Shown piece by piece: positions 34,415-43,856 of a stretch of DNA of 64,000 bases. The notes beneath the pieces were generated by a model. The model worked only from the letters and a program-made list of their open reading frames with translations, made no database searches and was not told where the DNA came from. The position numbers were made by a program, and so were the translations under genes. The DNA is from Chitinophagaceae bacterium. Its GTDB lineage: Bacteria > Bacteroidota > Bacteroidia > Chitinophagales > Chitinophagaceae. The stretch spans positions 62,001 through 126,000 of the forward strand of contig JADKAZ010000002.1 in the NCBI GenBank assembly GCA_016719015.1, in the 5' to 3' direction. Each line of letters opens with the position of its first letter. The stretch's first letter is position 1.

Positions 34415-35182
34415 ATGTTGCAACTGAAGAAACCCCTTGCCTTTATTGACCTGGAGACTACCGGCATCAATCCTGGAACAGATAGAATTGTAGAGATAGC
34501 AATTGTAAAAATCCTTACGGACGGCACACGGAGTATTAAACGAAAGCTGGTTAACCCAGGAATGCCAATTCCCAAAGGCTCCAGTGACATACATGGCATT
34601 ACGGATGAAATGGTAAAAGATGCTCCCACTTTTAAACAGGTAGCGCAGGAGCTGAAACAAATGCTAGACGGATGCGATTTTGCTGGTTATAATTCTAACC
34701 GGTTTGATATTCCATTGCTGATGGAGGAATTTTTGAGGGCTGATGTGGACTTTGATATGAAGAACCGGAAGTTGCTGGATGTGCAGAATATTTTTCATAA
34801 AATGGAACCAAGAACGTTGAGCGCAGCTTATAAATTTTATTGTGGCAAAACTCTGGAAGGCGCCCATGGTGCAGAGGTAGATGCCTCAGCCACCCATGAA
34901 ATACTGGAAGCACAAATTGTAAAATACCCGGACCTGGGAAATAATATTGATTCAATATTAAAAGTAATTGGGGAAGACCAGATTGTTGACTTTGCCCGCC
35001 GCTTTGTCATGGATAATGGAATTGAGGTTTTCAATTTTGGAAAATTCAAAGGCCGCCCGGTATCGGATGTGCTAAAGTCTGAACCACAATATTATGACTG
35101 GATGATGAAGGGTGATTTTCCACAACATACCAAGCAAAAGCTTACAGAGATATATACCCGTACCATGCTGAAAAAAAATTGA
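34415..35182 (+). CDS. DEDDh 3'-5' exonuclease (DnaQ-like)
   Basis: A 255-residue exonuclease. Exo I FIDLETTGINPGTDRIVEIA has Asp12 and Glu14; Exo II is GCDFAGYNSNRFDIPLL; the Exo III region GAHGAEVDASATHEIL carries the DEDDh His and Asp. A C-terminal module of about 55 residues (FNFGKFKGRPVSDVLKSEPQYYDWMM) resembles the domain found in exodeoxyribonuclease X-like proteins. It is probably a stand-alone proofreading or repair nuclease rather than a polymerase subunit. ATG 34415 gives the family N-terminus. Confidence 0.93.
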   Translation: MLQLKKPLAFIDLETTGINPGTDRIVEIAIVKILTDGTRSIKRKLVNPGMPIPKGSSDIHGITDEMVKDAPTFKQVAQELKQMLDGCDFAGYNSNRFDIPLLMEEFLRADVDFDMKNRKLLDVQNIFHKMEPRTLSAAYKFYCGKTLEGAHGAEVDASATHEILEAQIVKYPDLGNNIDSILKVIGEDQIVDFARRFVMDNGIEVFNFGKFKGRPVSDVLKSEPQYYDWMMKGDFPQHTKQKLTEIYTRTMLKKN

Positions 35183-35190
35183 TGCCCTTT

Positions 35191-35213
35191 GGCTGGTTGT
35201 CGTCAGACAGGTG
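35191..35213. repeat. Decayed copy of the GCCTGCC palindrome (weak)
   Basis: The intergenic GGCTGGTTGTCGTCAGACAG shares the CGTCAG core and CAGG arm with the palindrome at 16741-16762 but has lost most pairing. Confidence 0.3.
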
Positions 35214-35279
35214 AACAATTTTTAACAGGACATCTCTTCTGTTTTCAGTAAATTCGTTTTCCACCCCATTTGTATCGAT

Positions 35280-36083
35280 TTGGAGAAATTAGTCATCATA
35301 CCAACCTATAATGAAAAGGAGAATATTTCCAATATTCTTCATGCTGTCTTTAGTTTAAATGAAGGCTTTCATGTTTTGGTGATCGATGATGGTTCTCCCG
35401 ACGGCACTGCACAAATTGTAAAGGATCTTCAGGAAAAATTCAACGGACAATTATTTATTGAGGAAAGAACAGGTAAGCTTGGATTAGGTACTGCCTATAT
35501 CCATGGTTTCAAATGGGCTATTGCCAAAGAATATAAATTTATTTTTGAGATCGATGCTGATTTTTCACACAATCCAGCTGACCTGCCCCGCCTGTATGAT
35601 GCATGCAAGAATAGAGGAGCTGATCTGGCTGTTGGTTCCCGCTATGTAAAAGGCGGTGGTGTGGTAAACTGGCCACAAAACCGTATTGCTCTTTCTAAAG
35701 GAGCTTCACTTTATACAAGAATGATAACCTGGATGCCTGTAAAAGATCCGACTGCGGGATTTGTTTGTTATAAAAAGGAAGTGCTGGAAACTATTAATCT
35801 TGATCAGATACGTTTTGTAGGATATGCTTTCCAGATCGAAATGAAATTCGCCGCCTGGAAATTGGGTTTCAAAATCAAAGAAGTACCCATCATTTTCCAG
35901 GACAGGACGCAAGGTGTTTCTAAAATGAATAAAAGCATTGTAAAGGAAGGTATCATCGGTGTGCTAAAGCTGCGCTGGCACAGCCTGTTTAAAAACTACA
36001 GGAAACGGGTAAAAAAAACTGAAGTAACGAATGTTTCCGGCAACCCGATCCCCCAAAACGAAGTGCTGGCAGAGAGCAAATAA
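35280..36083 (+). CDS. Polyprenol monophosphomannose synthase-like GT2
   Basis: A 267-residue glycosyltransferase of the dolichol-phosphate mannose synthase type, cytosolic side of the membrane. Motifs: VIIPTYNEKENISNIL, VIDDGSPDGTA, FEIDADFSHNPADLPRL with the D-x-D-like metal site, and DPTAGFVCYKKEVLETI. C-terminal FQDRTQGVSKMNKSIVKEGI is typical of DPMS. No C-terminal helices are present, so it is a soluble form. TTG 35280 is the only start giving the complete N-terminus. The donor is likely GDP-mannose and the acceptor a polyprenyl phosphate. Confidence 0.92.
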   Translation: MEKLVIIPTYNEKENISNILHAVFSLNEGFHVLVIDDGSPDGTAQIVKDLQEKFNGQLFIEERTGKLGLGTAYIHGFKWAIAKEYKFIFEIDADFSHNPADLPRLYDACKNRGADLAVGSRYVKGGGVVNWPQNRIALSKGASLYTRMITWMPVKDPTAGFVCYKKEVLETINLDQIRFVGYAFQIEMKFAAWKLGFKIKEVPIIFQDRTQGVSKMNKSIVKEGIIGVLKLRWHSLFKNYRKRVKKTEVTNVSGNPIPQNEVLAESK

Positions 36084-36113
36084 CCCACGGCTTTTCTTTA
36101 GTTTGCAGCCTTA

Positions 36114-37007
36114 ATGAAAAAGGCATTTCTCCAATTACATATTGCTGTTTTCCTCGCTGGTTTTACGGGGATACTTGGCCGTCTTATTACATTAAATGAA
36201 GGCATGATTGTCTGGTACAGGTTATTACTAACCTCCATTACGATGTGGATATTGTTCGGTCTCATGAAAAAATTGCAGAAAATACCTGTCATTGATATAC
36301 TAAAAATTGCTGGTGTGGGTTTTATTGCTGCTATGCACTGGGTTACATTCTATGGCTCTATCAAGTATTCCAATGTTTCAGTGGCATTGGTTTGTTTTTC
36401 AGCTATTAGTTTTTTTACTGCTTTATTTGAGCCGGTTATTTTGCGTAAAAAAATAAACTGGACAGAACTGTTACTTGGCTTAATAACATTAAGTGGTATA
36501 TATATCATCTTCCATTTTGATACGCAGTATAAAACGGGGATTATCATTGGGATTATTTCCGCCGTACTAGCATCTTTATTTCCCATCTTCAACAGGGAGT
36601 TTTTGAAGAGAACCAATGTGGAAACGATGCTCACCTGGCAACAAACCGGTGGCTTATTGACTTTATCTATTTTACTTCCTTTTTACCTGCAAAAATTTCC
36701 AATCGACAGTTTTATTCCCAGTATGGAGAATTTAGGATGGTTACTGGTCCTCTCGTGGTTCTGTTCGGTTATTGCTTTTCAGTTTTCATCCAATGCTCTC
36801 AAACGACTCTCTGCATTTACCGTTAATCTTACCTATAATCTTGAGCCCGTATATGGGATTATCCTTGCATTTATGGTATATAAAGAAAACCAGTTTCTCA
36901 GTAAGTGGTTTTTCGTTGGTTTTGCTATCATTGCAGTTGCACTTATCATTCATCTTTATTTGTTATTGAAAGTAGAACGTAAACTAACTGAGCATGCAGC
37001 CGATTGA
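36114..37007 (+). CDS. EamA/DMT superfamily transporter
   Basis: A 297-residue protein with ten predicted helices in two repeats (for example FLAGFTGILGRLITLNEGMIVWYR and GIIIGIISAVLASLFPIFNREFLKR). The repeats match the EamA domain. AMHWVTFYGSIKYSNVSVALVCFSAISFFTALFEPVIL is the typical end of the first half, and LSAFTVNLTYNLEPVYGIILAFMVYKE that of the second. It would be an inner-membrane metabolite exporter or importer of unknown substrate. It overlaps the next methyltransferase gene by 14 bases, suggesting coupled expression. Confidence 0.9.
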   Translation: MKKAFLQLHIAVFLAGFTGILGRLITLNEGMIVWYRLLLTSITMWILFGLMKKLQKIPVIDILKIAGVGFIAAMHWVTFYGSIKYSNVSVALVCFSAISFFTALFEPVILRKKINWTELLLGLITLSGIYIIFHFDTQYKTGIIIGIISAVLASLFPIFNREFLKRTNVETMLTWQQTGGLLTLSILLPFYLQKFPIDSFIPSMENLGWLLVLSWFCSVIAFQFSSNALKRLSAFTVNLTYNLEPVYGIILAFMVYKENQFLSKWFFVGFAIIAVALIIHLYLLLKVERKLTEHAAD

Positions 37008-37851
37008 TTACCACGAAAAAATTATACAATATTATAAAGATACAGAGAATGCTTATAAAGATTCCTGGGATTTGAATAACAGCCTCGCTATTCATTACGG
37101 ATATTGGGATGAAGCTGTAAAGTCATTCCCCGAATCTTTAATACGAATGAATGAAGTAATGATGATAGCGGCAGGTATAAAGCCAGCCGATAAAGTATTG
37201 GACGCTGGCTGTGGTGTTGGGGGTAGCAGTATCTTTCTGGCATCCACATTAGGATGCAGAGTTACAGGTATCACCCTAAGTGAGCGACAGGTACAACAGG
37301 CAACAACTAATGCAATACAGAAAGATCTAACGGATTTGGTTGATTTTAAGACGATGAACTATTGCGCCACCGATTTTCCAGATGCAAGTTTTGATGTGGT
37401 GTGGGGTTGTGAAAGTATTTGCTATGCTGACAGCAAAGAACAATTCATTAAAGAGGCATTCCGATTGCTGAAACCCGGAGGAAGGCTGGTAATAGCAGAT
37501 GGATTTGTCACAGCACTTGAAAGTAATGACAACCCGATTATTCGTCAATGGCTGGACGGATGGCAGGTAAATTATCTTGAAACACCAGAAAGGTTCATTT
37601 CCTTCATGGAGCAAGCAGGGTTTCAAAACATTAATTATCATAATATTTCCAGGGAAGCATCTCATTCATCCAGGCGATTGTATAAGTTCTATTTTTTGGC
37701 CAGTATGTACCTGGCATGGAAGAAGATTAATTTTTCCAAACCAGCTACGGAGATGCAGAAGAAAAATATCAGGGCTTGTAAATTCCAGTATAAAGGGATG
37801 AAAAAAGGTTTGTGGCAATACGGATTAATTACCGGGAAAAAGCCCTTATAG
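36994..37851 (+). CDS. SAM-dependent methyltransferase (UbiE/tocopherol methyltransferase-like)
   Basis: A 285-residue class I methyltransferase. Motif I is VLDAGCGVGGSSIFLAS; the post-I strand VTGITLSERQVQQA and motif II (DFPDASFDVVWGCESICYADSKEQFIKEAFRLLKPGGRLVIAD) match the gamma-tocopherol / sarcosine methyltransferase subgroup. The N-terminal IIQYYKDTENAYKDSWDLNNSLAIHYGYWDE is also typical. A small-molecule substrate is likely, but none is indicated. The start overlaps the transporter gene. Confidence 0.9.
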   Translation: MQPIDYHEKIIQYYKDTENAYKDSWDLNNSLAIHYGYWDEAVKSFPESLIRMNEVMMIAAGIKPADKVLDAGCGVGGSSIFLASTLGCRVTGITLSERQVQQATTNAIQKDLTDLVDFKTMNYCATDFPDASFDVVWGCESICYADSKEQFIKEAFRLLKPGGRLVIADGFVTALESNDNPIIRQWLDGWQVNYLETPERFISFMEQAGFQNINYHNISREASHSSRRLYKFYFLASMYLAWKKINFSKPATEMQKKNIRACKFQYKGMKKGLWQYGLITGKKPL

Positions 37852-37896
37852 TTTTTGAGATTTCCCGTTATCTTTATTTAATACAAATTAACTGCT

Positions 37897-40869
37897 ATGA
37901 AGAGTGTTCTTCTTTCTTTATCCTTATTGCTTTCAGTTGCTTTATGTATTGCACAAAAGAAGCCGCTTGACCATTCTGTCTACGACAGCTGGCAACATAT
38001 TGGTGAACGGATGATAAGTAATGATGGCAAGTGGGTTGTTTATACAATTGATCCACAGGAAGGTAATAACGAGCTGGTGATACAATCGTCTGATGCCAAA
38101 TACAGGAAATCGGTACCAAGAGGTTATAGTGCTGTTATAACAGAAGACAGTCGTTATGTTGTTTTTAAAATAAAACCATTTTATAGCGATACAAGAGAGG
38201 CAAGGATTAAAAAGAAGAAAGCTGATGATATGCCGAAGGATTCCATAGCAATTGTAGAATTAGGTAAAGAGGAAATCAGGAAGACGGCCAAAGTAAAAAG
38301 TTATAAAACTCCGCAGAAGTCTGCTGGTTGGGTGGCTTATCAATTAGAAAAAATGCCCGAGCCGCCTGCAAAACCAAAGACCCCAGATTCAAATCGTAAG
38401 TCAAATGTATCTGATAGCCTGAATCATATTATTGACTCCCTCCAAAGTATAATAAAGGCAATCCCGGAAAGAAAGAAAAGAACCCGGGCAGATGGTACAG
38501 AAGAAGAACTTGAGGACACACAAGATATTTTCGGGCAGGATGCTGATGGTGATGAACCGGCGGGTTCAGCTGCAGATGCGGGTAGTGATTTAGTCGTTCG
38601 GAAATTGGTAACAGGCGAAGAGAAAATTTTTGCCAATGTTTTGGAATATTACTTCAGCAAAACTGGTGATAAGTTGCTACTGGAACAGGCGAAGAATCCC
38701 AAAGACTCTTTGAGTAAAACCAAAGTGTTGTTGTATGATTTAAAAGAAGCAAGAACAACTGTACTTAGTAATGGTGGTAATGATTTCAAAAATTTCACCA
38801 TGACGGATGACGGCTCTCAGATTGCATTCCTTGCCGAAAGGGATGCAAGACCAAAGGAGTTGCAGAGATTTTATCGGATTTGGTACTATAAGGCAGGGAT
38901 GGACTCAGCAAGTTTACTGGCTGATAAAAATACCGTCGACATGCATCTTGGTATGGGCATCAGTGAATTTGGTAACCTGAATTTCAGTAAAAATGGAAAA
39001 CGTCTTTTTTTTGGTACTGCTCCAATACAACCACCGAAGGACACCAGTATTGTTGAAATAGATAAACCAAAGGTTGACATCTGGCACTATAATGATGACT
39101 ATCTGCAAACAGTCCAATTAATCCCTGCCAGATTGAGGGCTGCGCAGCAGGAAAATTTTCTTGCTATGGTTGACCTGGCAAAGAAAACTATCACTCAATT
39201 AGGAAGTAAAGAAATTCCCCAGGTAATACAGACGAATGAAGGCGATGGAGAGATATTTGTCGGCGTAACTGATATTGGTAAAAGAATCCAAAGCCAGTGG
39301 GTAGGTACAACCGAGAAGGATATATATGCAATTGATGTAAGTAGTGGTGAAAAGCAAATAATAAAAGAAAACTTATTGGGGCAGATTTATCCATCTTCAA
39401 CGGGTAAGTATATTATGTGGTATGACCGGAAAGCAAAACATTATTTTGCCTGGGATGGCGCAACTGTTAAGAATATAACAGCGAAAATAAAAGTACCATT
39501 ATATGCTGAAGATTGGGACACACCAAGTGAACCGAATAATTATGGTGTAATGAAGTGGCAGGAAAATGATGAAGCTGTTTTAATTTATGACAGGTATGGC
39601 GTTTGGAAAATAGATCCAGCATCAAATCAGACTCCATTAAATATTATTGGAGGAAGGGATAAAAAAATACAATACAGGTATATCCAAGCTGATGCAGATG
39701 AAAAGTATATAAAAAAAGGTCAGCAATTAGTGTTTCAAACTTTAAATGAAGTAAATAAAAAGGCTGGTGTATGGAGGGGGCTGTACAGCGGTGATAACTC
39801 AATCAATAAACAATTATTGCCAATTCATTCTGATGATTCATATAGCTTTGCCCAGGTTATAAAATCAAAAAATTCGGATGACTATATTTTTACGAAGGAA
39901 TCTTTTAAGGAATCTCCGGATTTGTATTATTGGCATCAAACCGAAGAAGGACCTGACGGAAATAAACTTTCTTCCATTAACCCCCAGCAAAATGACTATA
40001 ACTGGGGTACTGCCGAACTTTTCAACTGGAAAGCCTATAATGGAAAAGATGCAACAGGCCTTGTGTACAAACCTGAAGATTTCGATCCGAAGAAAAAATA
40101 CCCGATGATTGTTTATTTCTATGAAAAGCTGAGCGATAATTTATATGATTATAAAGAACCGGCTCCGATACGAAGTGCTATCAATGTTCCATTTTTTGTT
40201 AGCCGTGGTTATATCATCTTTATGCCGGACATAACTTACAAAACTGGTTATCCCGGAAAGAGTGCTTACGATTATATTGTAAGTGGCGCAAGAGCCTTGG
40301 TTAAAAAAGGATTTGTCGACAGCACCAATATGGCATTACAAGGGCACAGCTGGGGAGGCTACCAGGCAGCACAGGTGGCAACAATGACGAAACTCTTTAA
40401 AGCAATATGGGCCGGTGCTCCGGTTGCCAACATGACCAGTGCCTACGGTGGTATACGATGGGAGAGCGGTGTGGCCCGCCAGTTTCAGTATGAAAAAACA
40501 CAAAGCCGTATCGGCGGAACCTTATGGGAAAAATTGCCGCTGTATTTAGAAAATTCTCCGCTGTTTCATTTGAATAAAGTAACAGCGCCAATGGTTATCA
40601 TGGCCAATGATGCAGATGGTGCTGTTCCCTGGTACCAGGGCATTGAATTGTTTACAGGTCTCAGAAGATTGGGAAAGAAAACCTGGATGTTTAACTACAA
40701 TGGACAAGGTCATGGCCTCACACAACGACAGGATATGAGGGACTACCAAATTCGTATGCAACAATTCTTTGATTGGATATTAAAAGGTGATAAACCTGCC
40801 AAATGGATTACTGAAGGTGTACCAGCAGTAAAGAAAGGGAAAGAATGGGGGTTGGAATTGGTTGATTAA
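37897..40869 (+). CDS. S9 family prolyl oligopeptidase-type peptidase (exported)
   Basis: A 990-residue serine peptidase with signal peptide MKSVLLSLSLLLSVALCIAQ. A long beta-propeller region carries a Lys/Glu-rich insertion near 100-230 (KKKADDMPKDS, PEPPAKPKTPD, GTEEELEDTQDIFGQDAD). The C-terminal alpha/beta-hydrolase has Ser818 in GHSWGGYQ, Asp907 in NDADGAVPW and His939 in NGQGHGLTQRQDMRDY. It is expected in the periplasm, cleaving peptides with a small N-terminal side. It is larger than typical DPP4-like enzymes because of the insertion. ATG 37897 begins the signal peptide. Confidence 0.93.
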   Translation: MKSVLLSLSLLLSVALCIAQKKPLDHSVYDSWQHIGERMISNDGKWVVYTIDPQEGNNELVIQSSDAKYRKSVPRGYSAVITEDSRYVVFKIKPFYSDTREARIKKKKADDMPKDSIAIVELGKEEIRKTAKVKSYKTPQKSAGWVAYQLEKMPEPPAKPKTPDSNRKSNVSDSLNHIIDSLQSIIKAIPERKKRTRADGTEEELEDTQDIFGQDADGDEPAGSAADAGSDLVVRKLVTGEEKIFANVLEYYFSKTGDKLLLEQAKNPKDSLSKTKVLLYDLKEARTTVLSNGGNDFKNFTMTDDGSQIAFLAERDARPKELQRFYRIWYYKAGMDSASLLADKNTVDMHLGMGISEFGNLNFSKNGKRLFFGTAPIQPPKDTSIVEIDKPKVDIWHYNDDYLQTVQLIPARLRAAQQENFLAMVDLAKKTITQLGSKEIPQVIQTNEGDGEIFVGVTDIGKRIQSQWVGTTEKDIYAIDVSSGEKQIIKENLLGQIYPSSTGKYIMWYDRKAKHYFAWDGATVKNITAKIKVPLYAEDWDTPSEPNNYGVMKWQENDEAVLIYDRYGVWKIDPASNQTPLNIIGGRDKKIQYRYIQADADEKYIKKGQQLVFQTLNEVNKKAGVWRGLYSGDNSINKQLLPIHSDDSYSFAQVIKSKNSDDYIFTKESFKESPDLYYWHQTEEGPDGNKLSSINPQQNDYNWGTAELFNWKAYNGKDATGLVYKPEDFDPKKKYPMIVYFYEKLSDNLYDYKEPAPIRSAINVPFFVSRGYIIFMPDITYKTGYPGKSAYDYIVSGARALVKKGFVDSTNMALQGHSWGGYQAAQVATMTKLFKAIWAGAPVANMTSAYGGIRWESGVARQFQYEKTQSRIGGTLWEKLPLYLENSPLFHLNKVTAPMVIMANDADGAVPWYQGIELFTGLRRLGKKTWMFNYNGQGHGLTQRQDMRDYQIRMQQFFDWILKGDKPAKWITEGVPAVKKGKEWGLELVD

Positions 40870-40969
40870 CTGTTAAGGGGACCCGTTTGTTGGAAGTATT
40901 GTGTCCTTTCGGAAAGTTAGAAATAGCAAGACCCGGTAAAACAATTAACAAATTAACCAATTTACAATC

Positions 40970-41685
40970 TTATGCTGCAGCACTGATAAACTTTACCAAA
41001 CTTCTTTTTGCAACCGGCAATAAGGTTTCATCAACCGGGAAGCTCAGTTCTGTTTCTATGGAATATACAGCCGGATTAGGAAAGTCTTTTCGTTGACGAA
41101 TGAGTTCCGATTTGATATGTTCGTAAGTGCTGGAAATACTCCGTTGCCAGTTATCAAGAAAAGTAGTTTTGATGCTGCGGTATTTTTCATCATGCTTTTC
41201 AAAAAAAGAGAGCCTGTATTGGTAAACTCTTGTGTTTTTACCATGGCCGCTGCTTAAAAAGAAATATCCTTCCTGGATATCCAACGGAATTAAGCCAACA
41301 GGTGATATGCTGATTTTTTCTTCTACAAACTCATATATCTCAGTGCCATTGTGGATAGTATTTTTATTTTCCCGGCTGAATAATGAATGATTTCCTCCAG
41401 TTCCTGCATCAGGTCATCGTCCTCTATCATTTGCTCATACAGCAACTGTAGTTTCTCCATCTGGATCCCGGTTAGTTTTTTGGGAAAATGCTCCTGCAGG
41501 TATTTTTTATTCTCCCGGAAGGCTACAATATTGTTATAGTGAAATACTATATCGGCCAGCTGAGGATAAAGCTTGTTTTCGGAAAAAAATTTATTTACTT
41601 CCTGCAGGTAGGCAAGCAAAGTATATTTTTTCAACTCAAAATCAATACGGCCTTCGGCAAACCAGGTTTCGGATAAAAATTTCAT
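40970..41685 (-). pseudogene. Conserved hypothetical protein split by a frameshift
   Basis: Two frames form one protein of about 238 residues. ATG 41685 (MKFLSETWFAEGRIDFELKKYTLLAYLQEVNKFF) runs to HYSAGK and stops at 41323. The second frame continues N-T-I-H-N-G-T-E-I-Y-E-F-V-E-E-K-I, through SISPVGLIPLDIQEGYFFLSSG and RVYQYRLSFFEKHDEKYRS, to the stop at 40970. One extra A in the A5 or A4 run (41361-41370) restores a continuous frame. The second frame has no good start and clearly continues the first. Both parts look conserved in type; the function is unknown. No signal peptide or membrane helix. The defect is a pseudogene or a homopolymer error. Confidence 0.75.
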
Positions 41686-41771
41686 AGCTGCATGGGTTTT
41701 AATAAACTAATTTACAAAAAAGACGGAATGAATAAAAAGGAAGTTTAATTTAGATTGTTAAATCAAATTTT

Positions 41772-42290
41772 ATGCGGGTATCATTTTTTGTCCTTTCTCT
41801 CTTCTTGCTTTCTTGTAGTAATACAGTCTATGTGGTGCGTCATGCTGAAAAAGCTGGTGGCATAGACCCGGTTACTATGAAGACATATGCAGACCCGCCA
41901 CTTAGTGCCGAGGGACAGGAGAGGGCTTTGAAGCTAAAGCAATTATTAGGTAACAAGAAAATAAAGCATATTTTTTCAACTAATACTACCAGGACCATTT
42001 CGACTGCTTCTCCACTGAAAGAACTTTACCTCGGTTTGGCTATTAATATTTACAGTAGTAAAGCTGATTCGATGGAGGCCTTTATTCAAAAAATTAAGAC
42101 TATCAGGAAGGGTGATATATTAATTGTAGGGCACTCAAATACTATTGATGATATTGCAAATAAAATGGCAGGTAAACAAGTAGTACCCGGTGATTTGAAG
42201 GATAGTGAATATGACAATCTATATATTCTTAAAAGAAAAGGCGATAACTATATTTTCAAAAACGATAACTATGGTGCTCCTTCTAAATAA
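41772..42290 (+). CDS. Histidine phosphatase superfamily lipoprotein
   Basis: A 172-residue protein with a short lipoprotein signal (FFVLSLFLLSCS, Cys15). The phosphatase motif VYVVRHAEKAGG gives the RHxE catalytic His. A second His lies in DILIVGHSNTIDDIA. It resembles SixA-like or phosphoglycerate-mutase-like phosphatases (about 160 residues). Being a lipoprotein, it would act in the periplasm, so the substrate may be an extracytoplasmic phosphoester. It is monocistronic, convergent with the E2 gene. Confidence 0.88.
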   Translation: MRVSFFVLSLFLLSCSNTVYVVRHAEKAGGIDPVTMKTYADPPLSAEGQERALKLKQLLGNKKIKHIFSTNTTRTISTASPLKELYLGLAINIYSSKADSMEAFIQKIKTIRKGDILIVGHSNTIDDIANKMAGKQVVPGDLKDSEYDNLYILKRKGDNYIFKNDNYGAPSK

Positions 42291-42316
42291 AAATCCCGAA
42301 TCAAATTCAGGATTGT
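42284..42316 (-). terminator. Terminator between the phosphatase and E2 genes
   Basis: AATCC-GAAT pairs with ATTC-GGATT across a three-base loop and one mismatch. On the minus strand it is followed by TTTTTATTTA, ending the E2 transcript. Confidence 0.6.
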
Positions 42317-42346
42317 ATTAATGAAAAATAAGCAGGAAAATTCAGG

Positions 42347-43714
42347 CTAAAACTCTCTGTCACTTTTAAAATTCTCCAACTCTTTTGCTACGGCAGTTAA
42401 GAAGGTTGCGCCAAGGCTTCCATCCACAATTCGATGGTCATAGCTCATACTCAGGTACATCATGTGGCGGATTGCAATACTGTCGCCAGCAGGGGTTTCA
42501 ATCACTACTGGTCTTTTCTTAATAGCGCCAACGGCCATGATTGCAACTTGTGGTTGATTGATAATTGGAGTACCCATCAAGCTGCCAAAAGTTCCCACAT
42601 TTGTTAATGTGAATGTGCCGCCACTAGTGTCATCAACTTTAAGTTTGCCGTTACGGGCTGCATCTGCCAATCCATTCACCTGTTTGGTAAGGCCAACAAG
42701 GTTCAACTGGTCGGCATTTTTAATAACAGGAACAATCAGGTTGCCGCTTGGCAAAGCAGTTGCCATTCCTATATTGATATCTTTCTTAATGATAATATTA
42801 TTTCCGTCCAAAGAGCAATTGATTAAAGGGAATTTTTTTATGCAACGGACAATTGCCTCAATGAAAAGTGGAGTGAAAGTGATTTTTGTTCCTTCCCTTT
42901 TCTCAAATTCTTTTTTCACTTTATCCCGCCACTGAACCAGGTTTGTTACATCAGCTTCCGTAAAGCTGGTAACATGCGGACTGGTCTGTTTACTTCTCAC
43001 CATGTGATCTGCTATCAGTTTCCGCATCCGGTCCATTTCTATTACTTCAACATTACCTGTATAGGTGGTGAGCTGTTGATTGCTGTTAGTTTGCTGTTGC
43101 TCCACTTTCGATACCGGAATAACCATTGTCTCGTTCTGGCTTCTGGCTTCTGGCCGTGTATTTCCTGTTTTTCGCTGGCTTACAAACTGTAAAATATCTT
43201 TCTTCGTTACCCTTCCTTCATTGCCGGTTCCGGGAATGTTTTCGAGTTCTGTCATACTTACCCCTTCGCTGGCGGCGATATTCAAAACAAGAGGAGAATA
43301 GAAACGATTCGATGAACCATTATTAGTTTGCGGATTATAGCCTGTCTGTCCGGTAGGTTGGTTGGCAGTTTGAAGTTGAGAAGACGCTACCACTACAGCT
43401 TCCTGTACAGGTTGGGTAACCGCTTCCTTCGGCGGCGTGGATAATACTGGTGTTGAAGTTGCCGGCTCTGCTGCACCGGTTCTTATCCTCGCAATCACGG
43501 TACCAATCGGAACAACATCGTTGACATTAAATAAAATTTCTTCAATTACACCGGCAACAGTGCTGGGTACTTCACTGTCCACTTTATCGGTAGCAATCTC
43601 CAGTATGGTTTCATCCATATTTACGGAATCGCCGGGTTGCTTGAACCACTTCAACACGGTGGCTTCCATGATACTTTCACCCAGTTTTGGCATTACTAAA
43701 TCAACAACAGCCAT
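42347..43714 (-). CDS. 2-oxo acid dehydrogenase E2 (dihydrolipoyl acyltransferase)
   Basis: A 455-residue E2. The lipoyl domain (1-75) has the lipoylated Lys44 in EIATDKVDSEVPS. A Pro/Thr/Gln-rich linker is followed by the peripheral-subunit-binding domain (SPLVLNIAASEGVSMTELENIPGTGNEGRVTKKDILQ) and a second Gln/Asn-rich linker. The catalytic domain (about 225-455) carries MSYDHRIVDGSLGATFL, the H-x-x-x-D-G active site. Whether it belongs to the branched-chain or another complex cannot be told; E1 genes are absent here, and E3 (lpdA) lies 15 kb away. Convergent with the phosphatase gene. Confidence 0.92.
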   Translation of the reverse strand: MAVVDLVMPKLGESIMEATVLKWFKQPGDSVNMDETILEIATDKVDSEVPSTVAGVIEEILFNVNDVVPIGTVIARIRTGAAEPATSTPVLSTPPKEAVTQPVQEAVVVASSQLQTANQPTGQTGYNPQTNNGSSNRFYSPLVLNIAASEGVSMTELENIPGTGNEGRVTKKDILQFVSQRKTGNTRPEARSQNETMVIPVSKVEQQQTNSNQQLTTYTGNVEVIEMDRMRKLIADHMVRSKQTSPHVTSFTEADVTNLVQWRDKVKKEFEKREGTKITFTPLFIEAIVRCIKKFPLINCSLDGNNIIIKKDINIGMATALPSGNLIVPVIKNADQLNLVGLTKQVNGLADAARNGKLKVDDTSGGTFTLTNVGTFGSLMGTPIINQPQVAIMAVGAIKKRPVVIETPAGDSIAIRHMMYLSMSYDHRIVDGSLGATFLTAVAKELENFKSDREF

Positions 43715-43856
43715 ATAATAATTTAAGAAGTTAGATAGAGGGTTTCATATTGTAAGCAGGCAATTACCTCATCGTCAGGCAAAACCATATGTTGGCTTAC
43801 AATCGTTTGGCTCAAAGGTAAATGTTTCCGGTTAATCCGATAAAATCCGGTTGATC

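Noticed and set aside
43100..43160. Short tandem-like TTCTGGC repeats in the E2 gene
   Set aside because: They fall in the flexible Gln/Asn/Pro-rich linker between domains, where such repetition is normal.
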